Assembly: GCA_016873995.1 (NCBI GenBank)
Contig: VGVR01000003.1
Location: 62,001 to 126,000 of the forward strand
Source of the DNA: Gemmatimonadota bacterium
Lineage (GTDB): Bacteria > Gemmatimonadota > Gemmatimonadetes > Longimicrobiales > Gaopeijiaceae
Direction of reading: 5' to 3'
Length of the DNA stretch: 64,000 nt
The notes beneath the pieces were generated by a model, which saw nothing but the letters and a program-made list of their open reading frames with translations, did not search any database and was not told the origin of the DNA. This document shows, piece by piece, positions 13,500-21,371 of this stretch; position 1 is the first letter of the stretch, and every line of letters begins with the position of its first letter. A program made the position numbers and the translations under genes.

Positions 13500-15950
13500 A
13501 TGACCTCTGAAGTAGATACGAGGCAGGCGAGCGTCTCGCCGGCTGACCGCTTCCTGCCTCTGCTCGTGCTCCTCTTCATCGGGAGCGGTTGCGCCGCGCT
13601 GATCTACGAGATCGTGTGGTTCCAGGTTCTCTCGCTCATCGTCGGCTCTTCCGCGATCTCGCTCGGCGTGCTCCTGGCCACGTTCATGGGCGGCATGTGC
13701 ATCGGCAGCGTCTCGCTGTCGCGCTTCGTGTCCGCCAGCCACCACCCTCTCAAGGTCTACGCCTACCTGGAGCTCGGGATCGGCGGCTTCGGGCTCCTGG
13801 TCCTCTGGCTGCTACCCTGGGTGGGGGGGCTCTACACGTCGCTCGGCGGACCGGGCATGGTCGGGATCGCGGTGCGGGCCGTCTTCTGCGCGCTCTTCCT
13901 GCTCCCGCCGACCATCATGATGGGCGCAACGCTGCCCGCGATCGCGCGTTGGGTGGAGGCGACGCCGCGCGGCGTGTCCTGGCTGGGGTTCTTCTACGGC
14001 GGCAACACGTTCGGCGCGGTGGCGGGGTGCCTGCTGGCTGGCTTCTACCTGCTGCGCGTCTACGACGTGGCGATCGCGACGTACGCCGCGGTGGGGCTGA
14101 ACGTGCTCGTGGCGGTGGCCGGACTCGCGCTCGCGGGCGCGCTACCCTACTCACGCACGGACTCGCCTGAGTCCGGGGAGCCAGCGCGCATGGCGCCGGG
14201 GGCTGGGCTCGTCCTCTTCTCGATCGCGATCTCGGGCGCCACTGCGCTCGGGGCCGAGGTGGTATGGACGCGCCTCATGGCGCTGAACTTCGGTGGTACC
14301 ACGTACACCTTTTCGCTGATCCTGGCTTCGTTCCTATTCGGCATCGGCATCGGCAGCGGCGTCGGCTCTGCGATGGCGCGTAATCTGAGTGATCCGCGCC
14401 GCGCGCTCGGTTGGGCACAGTTGCTCGTCGTAGCGGGCCTTGCGTGGGCAGCGTACGTGCTCCTGCGCGCGCTCCCGAACTGGCCGGTCAACCCTTCGAT
14501 CGCGACACCCTGGTTCAACTTCCAGTTCGACTTCTTCCGTGCGGTACTGACCGCGCTCCCCGCGGCGGCGCTGTGGGGTGCGAGCTTCCCGCTCGCGCTG
14601 GCCGCCGTGGCAGCCAGGGGCTCCGACTCCGGTCGTCTGGTCGGACGCGTCTACGCTGCCAACACGGTGGGCGCGATCTTCGGCGCGCTGCTCAGCTCGG
14701 TCGTCATGATTGCGTGGGTCGGCACGCGCACCACGCAGCGCGTCATGATCGGCTTCGCGGCGCTGTCCGCGCTCCTCATGCTGGCGCTGGTGGTGGACGA
14801 GAACGGCAGGGTTCGGCTCGGCGGCCGCGGCGCGGCCCGGGGTGCGGTGGTGCTCGCCACCGCAGCGATCTTCGCCTGGACCGTTCCTGCGGTACCGGCG
14901 CTCCTCGTCGGATACGGGCGTTACGCGCCGACGTACCTGGATGCCGACTACCTCCGCTTCGTGTACGTGGGCGAGGGCATGAACTCGTCGATGGCCGTAT
15001 CCGAGCTCGACAGCGGCTACCGCAACTACCACAACGCCGGAAAGGTGCAGGCCTCCAGCGAGCCCCAGGACATGCGCCTGCAGCGCATGCTCGGCCACCT
15101 GACGACTCTCCTGCCGACGCAGGCGACCTCGGTCATGTTGATCGGCTGCGGCGCGGGTGTCACGGCGGGCGCGGTCAGCATCGACCCCGCGGTGCGGGAC
15201 CTCACCATCGTCGAGATCGAGCCGCTCGTGCCCGAGGTCGTGTCGCGCGAGTTCGGCATGCACAACTTCGAGGTGGTCGACAACCCCAAGACGACGGTCG
15301 TGATCGACGACGCGCGCCACTTTCTGCTCACCACCGACCGAATGTTCGACGCCATCACGTCGGATCCGTTCGACCCGTGGGTGAAAGGCGCGGCTACGCT
15401 GTACACCGTCGAGTTCTGGCGCGAGGCCAGGGCGCACCTGAACCCGGGCGGCGTGATCACCGTCTTCGTGCAGCTCTACGAGAGCAACCTGGAGGCGGTG
15501 AAGAGCGAAGTCGCTACGTTCTTCGAGGTGTTCCCCGAGGGCATGGTCTTCGCGAACCTCGCCTACGGGCAGGGCTACGACGTCGTGCTGGTGGGCCAGA
15601 ACAACCCGGCCCCCATCGACCTGGACGCCATCGACGCCAAGCTCAACTCGCCCGAGTACGCGCGCGTGGCGCAGTCGCTCGGTGAGGTGGGCTTCTACTC
15701 CGCCGCGCAGCTGATGGCGACTTTCGCGGCCAAGAAGCCCGAGATCGATCCGTGGATCGCGGATGCGCAGCTCAACCGTGACCGCAACCTGCGGCTGCAA
15801 TATCTGGCGGGGCTGGGTGTGAACCTCTACCAGGCCGACATGATCTACCGGGACATGGCTCGCTACCGCACGTATCCGACGGGCCTCTTCACGGGCTCGC
15901 CGGAGCGGATGGCTCAGGTCCAGCGCTTCTGGGAGTCCGTCGGAGAGTGA
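13500..15950 (+). CDS. Membrane-fused spermidine-synthase-like protein (long form)
   Basis: About 816 residues. The N-terminal ~470 residues hold many hydrophobic helices (first: FLPLLVLLFIGSGCAALIYE, a hallmark of the fused MFS/spermidine synthase family). Next is a short linker, then a class I Rossmann domain with GCGAGVTAG near residue 549, VEIEPLVPEV, DDARHFLL and SDPFDPW, as in polyamine synthases. The catalytic Asp region is retained, but the substrate pocket cannot be judged. Such fusions are thought to act on membrane-translocated or lipid-linked substrates; their activity is mostly untested. ATG 13500 is chosen over the open upstream codons because it begins 22 residues before the first helix. 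The next gene begins four bases after the stop, so the pair is an operon. Confidence 0.8.
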   Translation: MTSEVDTRQASVSPADRFLPLLVLLFIGSGCAALIYEIVWFQVLSLIVGSSAISLGVLLATFMGGMCIGSVSLSRFVSASHHPLKVYAYLELGIGGFGLLVLWLLPWVGGLYTSLGGPGMVGIAVRAVFCALFLLPPTIMMGATLPAIARWVEATPRGVSWLGFFYGGNTFGAVAGCLLAGFYLLRVYDVAIATYAAVGLNVLVAVAGLALAGALPYSRTDSPESGEPARMAPGAGLVLFSIAISGATALGAEVVWTRLMALNFGGTTYTFSLILASFLFGIGIGSGVGSAMARNLSDPRRALGWAQLLVVAGLAWAAYVLLRALPNWPVNPSIATPWFNFQFDFFRAVLTALPAAALWGASFPLALAAVAARGSDSGRLVGRVYAANTVGAIFGALLSSVVMIAWVGTRTTQRVMIGFAALSALLMLALVVDENGRVRLGGRGAARGAVVLATAAIFAWTVPAVPALLVGYGRYAPTYLDADYLRFVYVGEGMNSSMAVSELDSGYRNYHNAGKVQASSEPQDMRLQRMLGHLTTLLPTQATSVMLIGCGAGVTAGAVSIDPAVRDLTIVEIEPLVPEVVSREFGMHNFEVVDNPKTTVVIDDARHFLLTTDRMFDAITSDPFDPWVKGAATLYTVEFWREARAHLNPGGVITVFVQLYESNLEAVKSEVATFFEVFPEGMVFANLAYGQGYDVVLVGQNNPAPIDLDAIDAKLNSPEYARVAQSLGEVGFYSAAQLMATFAAKKPEIDPWIADAQLNRDRNLRLQYLAGLGVNLYQADMIYRDMARYRTYPTGLFTGSPERMAQVQRFWESVGE

Positions 15951-15954
15951 CGAC

Positions 15955-17433
15955 ATGAGCACGAGCGCGCCCACCGCCGCCCATCCGCGCGGCCTCTCCA
16001 CGCTCTTCTTCACGGAGATGTGGGAGCGCTTCTCGTACTACGGGATGCGCGCGCTCCTCGTGCTGTTCATGACCGGGGCCACCGCCGCGGCGAATCCCGG
16101 CCTCGGACTCGACGTCCCCACCGCCGGCGCGATCTACGGGCTCTACACGAGCCTCGTGTACATCCTCGCACTTCCGGGAGGCTGGGTCGCGGACAACTTG
16201 TGGGGACCGCGCAAGGCCGTCTGGGTCGGTGGGTGGGTCATCGCGATCGGTCACTTCACCATGGCTGTGCCGAGCAAGTTCACGTTCTTCCTCGGCATGG
16301 CCTTCATCATCTGCGGCACCGGGCTGCTCAAGCCCAACGTGAGCACGATGGTGGGGGAGCTCTATCCGGAGGGCGGCGCGCGCCGGGACGCTGGCTTCTC
16401 GATCTTCTACATGGGGATCAACCTGGGCGCGTTCTTCGGCCCGCTCGTCACCGGGTTCCTCGGCGAGCAGAACCACTGGCACTGGGGCTTCGGGGCCGCT
16501 GGCGTCGGCATGGTCCTGGGGCTGATCCAATACCGGCTCGGGGAAGAGCGGCTCGGGGACGTGGGCGTGCTCAAGGGCGACGCTACCGCTGAAGAAGTGG
16601 CGGCCAAGTCGAGAAAGTTTTTCGGCACCTTCTTCGCCGTGGTCGCCGCTGTGGTCGCGTTCGGCTACCTGGTCTCGCGCGGCGTCATTCCGGTCACGCT
16701 CACCCAGATCGCGCAGGCGCTCGGCTCGGCCGTCCTCGTCATCGTCGCGCTCTACTTCCTGTACGTATGGGCGTTCGGCCGGCACACCGCAGCCGAGAAC
16801 AAGCGCATGGCGGTGATCTTCTGGCTCTTCCTGCTGGTCGCGGTGTTCTGGTCCGGCTTCGAGCAGGCCGGGACGTCGCTGAACATCTTCGCCCGCGACC
16901 TCACGGACCGCACCTTCGGCTCGTGGGAGCTGCCCGCTTCGTGGCTGCAGTCGGTGAACGCGCTCATGATCATCATCGGCGCGCCCATCTTCGGCGCGCT
17001 GTGGGTCTGGCTCGAGCGTCGGAGCGCCAACCCGTCCATTCCCATGAAGGCCGGACTCGGCCTCATGGGGCTCGCCGCTGGGTTCTTCGTGCTCGCTTGG
17101 GGCGCAGCCAACGCGACCACGGACTCCCTGGTGTCGCCATCGTGGCTGGTGGTCACCTACTTCCTGCACACGGTGGGCGAGCTGTGCATCTCGCCCATCG
17201 GCCTCTCGGCGATCACCAAGCTCTCGCCGGAGCGCCGCGTCGGTCAGATGATGGGCATCTGGTTCGTGGGCGCCGCGCTGGGCAACCTACTCGCGGGTCT
17301 GGTCGCGGGGCTGCTGGAGACCATGCTACCGGCTGACCTGTTCCGCACGGTCGCCATGATCATCGGCGGGGCAGGCCTGCTGGCGCTCCTGCTGGCGCCC
17401 CAGGTCAAGAAGCTCACGGGTGGCGCGAGCTGA
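15955..17433 (+). CDS. POT/PTR-family peptide:proton symporter
   Basis: A 492-residue inner-membrane transporter of the proton-dependent oligopeptide family (MFS superfamily, 12-14 helices). The N-terminal EMWERFSYYGMRALL carries the family's ExxERFxYY proton-coupling motif. GGWVADNLWGPRKAVWVGG corresponds to the MFS loop 2-3 motif, and a GLLKPNVSTMVGELY segment follows. Length is normal for bacterial DtpT/YjdL-type proteins. It would import di- and tripeptides. It starts four bases after the membrane-spermidine-synthase gene. Its end overlaps the convergent MerR-TPR gene by 20 bases. Confidence 0.92.
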   Translation: MSTSAPTAAHPRGLSTLFFTEMWERFSYYGMRALLVLFMTGATAAANPGLGLDVPTAGAIYGLYTSLVYILALPGGWVADNLWGPRKAVWVGGWVIAIGHFTMAVPSKFTFFLGMAFIICGTGLLKPNVSTMVGELYPEGGARRDAGFSIFYMGINLGAFFGPLVTGFLGEQNHWHWGFGAAGVGMVLGLIQYRLGEERLGDVGVLKGDATAEEVAAKSRKFFGTFFAVVAAVVAFGYLVSRGVIPVTLTQIAQALGSAVLVIVALYFLYVWAFGRHTAAENKRMAVIFWLFLLVAVFWSGFEQAGTSLNIFARDLTDRTFGSWELPASWLQSVNALMIIIGAPIFGALWVWLERRSANPSIPMKAGLGLMGLAAGFFVLAWGAANATTDSLVSPSWLVVTYFLHTVGELCISPIGLSAITKLSPERRVGQMMGIWFVGAALGNLLAGLVAGLLETMLPADLFRTVAMIIGGAGLLALLLAPQVKKLTGGAS

Positions 17434-18362
17434 TCAGCCTCTTGTAGGTCACCAGGTGCGCGAGGGCGGAGGCCTCTTCGCCGCGCGCCTCGAGTAGCCG
17501 CGACAAGTTGAAGTGCGCGGGTGCGAGGTGCTCGTCCAGGCGGAGCGCCTCGCGATAGGCGGCCAGCGCGTCCCCAACGCGGCCGCGGTCTTCTGCGAGG
17601 ACGCCCAAGTTGAAGTGCGCCCGCGCGCTCTCGGGCTCGGCCTCCGCCGCCGCACGGTAGTGAGCCTCGGCGTCGGCCAGCTCGCCCGCCTCATGTAGCA
17701 GGCGGCCGAGGTTCAGGTGCGCGTCCGCGTGCAGCGGATCGAACGCGAGTGCGTCGCGATAGGCCGCCATCGCGCGCTCGGGGTCCGTGCCCTCCAGGTC
17801 GAGGGCCGCGTTGTACGACTCGTCGGCCGAGGCCGCGGATCGTTCGCCGATCGTGGCCGCCGCGCCGATCTCGGCCGCCACGCCGATCCCGGCCGGCGCG
17901 ACCGCAGGTACCTTGTCGGGCCCTGCCGACGGCGACGCACCCAGGTCCAGCAACGTCTGCCCGGAGTCCGGCTCCCACAAGTTGCTCTCGTCGCGCACCA
18001 GCACGCGGTCGCCGACCGCCGAGATGTGCACCGCGCTGAGCGGTCGTCCAGACGGGAGCTGCATACGCAGTGCCTCGAGGGCCGCGCGTACCTTGCGCGC
18101 AGGCACGTCGGACGCGAGCAGCTCGCGAGCGGAGCGGAGCAGGACGAAGATCCTGGAACGAGAAGACGTAGGCGCCGTCCTCGTCACGGACGGGAGTGAG
18201 CAGTCCTGCGCGCGCCCAGGCCAGGATCTTGGAGGTGGGGAGCCCCGACGCGTCCGCGACCTGCAGGGTCGTGAAGCCGTGCGCGCCGCCGACCGGCGGC
18301 GTCGACTCAGCCAGCGGCCTTGCGGCGCGCGGGCTTCTTCTTCGCGTCGGACTTGTCGGCAC
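17414..18362 (-). pseudogene. MerR-like DNA-binding domain plus TPR protein, interrupted by a one-base frameshift
   Basis: Two overlapping minus-strand frames make one protein of about 315 residues. The first encodes a MerR-type winged helix (TTLQVADASGLPTSKILAWARAGLL ... YVFSFQDL). The second continues with LLRSARELLASDVPARKVRAALEAL, a linker, and three TPR repeats (AMAAYRDALAFDPLHADAHLNLG and similar) to TGA 17414. The switch is at the AA of 18147-18148: removing one base restores QDLVLLRSARELL, the usual junction, and the total length is 3n+1. So this is either a recent one-base insertion or a sequence error. The ATG at 18362 overlaps the Ku remnant by 56 bases; the true start is uncertain. 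Family members are putative regulators; the target is unknown. Confidence 0.75.
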
Positions 18363-18531
18363 CGGTCGCCTTCTTGCCGGCGCGCGCGGCCGGCTTGCGC
18401 TCCTCGCCCTCGATGGACGCCTTCAGCGCGGCCATGAGGTCGATGATCTTGGTCTTCGACTCCTCGACGGGCGCGGCGGTGATCTCCTGGCCCTCGATCT
18501 TCCTGTTGATGAGCTCGAGCGTCTTCTCGCG
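18307..18531 (-). pseudogene. ku: Ku protein, C-terminal remnant (NHEJ)
   Basis: 74 codons plus TGA (18307-18309) encode the C-terminal tail of bacterial Ku. It starts REKTLELINRKIEGQEI, the conserved helix before the tail; KIIDLMAALKASIE is the signature amphipathic segment; a Lys/Ala-rich basic extension follows (GKKATGADKSDAKKKPARR). The frame hits TGA at 18532-18534 at the exact place where the 5'-truncated ligD begins on the other strand, so about 200 N-terminal residues, including the DNA-encircling core, are missing. Bacterial Ku and ligD are often divergent neighbours, and this looks like what remains after loss of both gene starts. No start codon or ribosome site serves the fragment. 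It cannot form a Ku ring. Confidence 0.85.
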
Positions 18532-18534
18532 TCA

Positions 18535-20415
18535 CAGGAGGAGCGGCCGTTCTCCAAGAAGGGTTGGGTCTTCGAGCTCAAGTACGACGGCTATCGCTTG
18601 CTCGCGGAGCGCTCGGCACGAGAGGCGCACCTGCGCTCGCGCGCTGGGCACGACCTGACGATCACGTTTCCGGAGATCGCGCGCGCGGTGCGCGGGCTCC
18701 CCTACGAGGGGCTCATCCTCGACGGCGAGGTGGTGGTGCCCGACGCGGAGGGGCGTCCCTCGTTCGGGCGCCTGCAGGGGCGCGGCCGCATCCTGAACCG
18801 TGACGATGCGCTCAAGGCGAGCTTCGCACTGCCCGCGATCTACCACGCATTCGACATCCTGGCGTTGGAGGGCTTCGACCTGCGCCCGCTCCCGCTCGTC
18901 GAGCGCAAAACGATCCTGCGCGACGTGCACCCCACCGTCGGCCCCATCCGCTACGCCGACCACATCGCCGAGAAGGGCGAGGCGATGTACGCGCAGGTGG
19001 ACCGCATGGGTCTCGAGGGCATCGTCGCCAAGAAGGCCGACTCTCCCTACAAAGGCGGGCGCTCGAAGAGCTGGATCAAAGTGCGCACGGTGAAGGTCGA
19101 GGACTTCGTCGTGGTCGGTTGGACGGAACCGAAGGGGTCGCGCGGCGGCTTTGGTGCGCTACACATCGCACGCTACGAAGGCGAGGACCTGGTCTACTCG
19201 GGGAGCGTCGGCACCGGCTTCACCGACTCGCAGCTCGACGACATCGTCGAGCGGCTCGAGAGGTTGGAGGTGAAGAAATGCCCGTGCGACCGCGGGCCGA
19301 TTCCCGGCAGTGGGCTGAGAGGCAAGTCGCACCATTGGGTCCGTCCCGAGCTGGTCGTCGAAGTCGTCTACAAGGAGCTGACGGAGCAGGGCCTCGCTCG
19401 CCAACCGTCGTTCAGCCGCTTCCGCACCGACAAGAAGGCGAGCGAGTGCATCGTCGAGGGCCCGACCGAGGCCACCGAGGAGCCGCCACCACCGGCACCG
19501 CCAGCGCCACCCTCGGTCGCGGAAGAGCGCACGGTTACGTTCACGAACCTGGACAAGGTCTTCTGGCCGGACGAGGGCTACACCAAAGGCGATCTGATCG
19601 AGTACCACAGGCAGGTGGCGGAGTGGATGCTTCCGTACCTCCAGGACCGCCCACTGGTCATGACGCGCTACCCGGACGGCATCGAGGGAAAGTCCTTCTT
19701 CCAGAAGGATGCGCCGCCCTACGCTCCGGACTGGTTCCGGCGCGTCACGCTCTGGAGCGAAGGGAGCGAGCGGGAGCTGTCCTACTTCGTCGCCGAAGAT
19801 CTCGACTCGCTCCTCTACGTGATCAACCTCGGCACCATCCCGCTGCACATCTGGTCGAGCCGCATCGAGACGTTGGCCACTCCGGACTGGTGCATCCTCG
19901 ACCTCTATCCCAAGGAAGCGCCGTTCGAGGACGTGGTCGACATCGCGCGCCGGCTGCACGAGATCTGCGAGGAGATCGGGCTTCCGTCGTTCGCGAAGAC
20001 GAGCGGCTCCTCGGGGATCCACGTGCTGGTGCCGCTCGGCCGGCAGCTCACCTACGAGCAGTCGCGCACACTCGCTCAGCTTCTGGGGCGCGTGCTCGTC
20101 GGCGAGATGCCGAGAGTCGCCACGCTCACGCGCAGCCCTAACCGGCGCGACGGCAAGGTCTACATCGACTTCGTGCAGAACGGGCACGGCCGTCTGCTCG
20201 CGGCGCCTTTCACGGTGCGGCCGCTCCCGGGCGCGACCGTGTCGGCGCCGCTGGAGTGGCGCGAGGTCACGAAGCGCCTGAAGATCTCGGACCACACCAT
20301 CGTGAGCGTGCCGAAGCGCATGCGGCGCTTGGGCGAAGATCCGTTGCGGCCAGTGCTCGACCTCGAGCCGGATCTGCTGGGCGCGTTGGACCGCCTGACG
20401 CGCTGGTTCGACTGA
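18535..20415 (+). pseudogene. ligD: DNA ligase D (ligase-polymerase form), 5'-truncated
   Basis: About 626 residues of LigD, the bacterial NHEJ ligase. The ATP-dependent ligase domain comes first: adenylated Lys in ELKYDGYRLLAER, GLILDGEVVV, GLEGIVAKKADSPYKGGRS, SWIKVR, then the OB fold. A Pro/Ala linker (around 19475-19510) leads to the primase-type polymerase domain (TFTNLDKVFWPDEGYTKGDL, DLYP, SSGIHVLVPL, RRDGKVYIDFVQN). Both domains look intact and in frame. What is missing is the start: the frame runs from QEERPFSKKGW directly into antisense Ku sequence, with no ATG, GTG or TTG nearby. Short LIG-POL homologues have a few tens of residues before this point. Expression would need a new start. 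If the join is an assembly artefact, the gene may be intact in the organism. Confidence 0.85.
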
Positions 20416-20422
20416 GGAGTCG

Positions 20423-21326
20423 TCAGCGCGCCGCGCGGCTCGCCAGCAGCGCCCGTTCGGCCTCGTAGTGGAGCGCCTGGCCATCGCGCGCGTGATCCGG
20501 GCACGTCGCCGTACCCGCAGCCACGCTGATCGACACGTCCGCATTCACCGGTGGCTTGGCCTCTGCGACCAGGGTGACGAGTCGATTCGCGAGTTGGGCG
20601 GCAACCTCGGAGGACGTCCCTGGGCACAGGATCGTGAACGCGTCGTTCTCGAATCGGAACGCCACGTCCGACGCTCGCGTGTGCTCGTTCAACAGCCGGC
20701 CCACCCAGGCAAGCAGTCGATCCGCGAGCTCGACACCGTGCTTCTCGTTCACCGCGGCGAACTCATCGACATCCACGAGGATCAGGGAGAACGAGCCCCC
20801 GTACCGCCGCGCGCGTGAGGCCTCCTCCTCCAGTCGCTCCTCGAAGGAGAGCCGGTTGTGCAAGCCAGTCAGGGGATCCCTCATCGACTTGCTATTGAGG
20901 CTGCTGATATGCTCGTCGGCCTTTCGCATCCTGCGCGACATGACGCTCAGGAGGCGAAGCCAAACGTGGGGGTGGGCGAGCACCAGCTCGTGGAAGGCCA
21001 CCTTGTCGAGCACGAGCGCTTCCACCTCGGACAGCGCCTTGGCGGTGGCGCTCCGCGGCGCATCGTCGAGCAGCGCCATCTCACCGAAGAACTCGCCCGG
21101 CCCGAAGCGCGCCAGCTGGAAGTGCGCGGCACGGTTGGGGTGGAGAACTTGCACGGTTCCGGCGGTCAGCACGAACAGTGAGCGTCCGGGCTCACCGATC
21201 TCGAAGAGGTTCTCCCCCCTCGGCGAACGTGCGCTGCTGAGCGGCGCCGGCGATCAAGGCGATCTCCTCGGACGTGAGGTCCTCGAAGAGGGAAACGCGC
21301 GCGAGCAGCTCGGGGAGCGATGCCAT
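20423..21326 (-). pseudogene. cNMP-binding plus degenerate GGDEF protein, split by a frameshift in a C6 run
   Basis: Read across two frames this is a 300-residue signalling protein. An N-terminal cyclic-nucleotide-binding domain starts MASLPELLARVSLFEDLT; its PBC segment FGEMALLDDAPRSATAKA is complete. A helix (MSRRMRKADEHI) leads to a GGDEF-fold domain starting MRDPLTGLHNRLSFEERL. The catalytic loop reads RFENDAFTIL instead of GGDEF, so it is probably inactive as a cyclase. The frame breaks at six Cs, 21214-21219; with five Cs the text continues EGENLFEIGEPGRSLFVL, and the length is 3n+1. This may be phase variation, gene decay or a homopolymer error. If translated only from inside, a start near MLTAGTVQVL would lose a third of the cNMP domain. 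Divergent from the TonB receptor gene by 45 bases. Confidence 0.78.
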
Positions 21327-21371
21327 CCCCCGATAATAGAGGCGACCCCGGGGCGTGGCTACATTTCCCCC

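Noticed and set aside
18196-18534. Upstream extension of the ligD frame to an ATG at 18196
   Set aside because: These 113 codons are antisense to the Ku remnant and the MerR-TPR gene and have no LigD-like sequence. They were used only to show the truncation.
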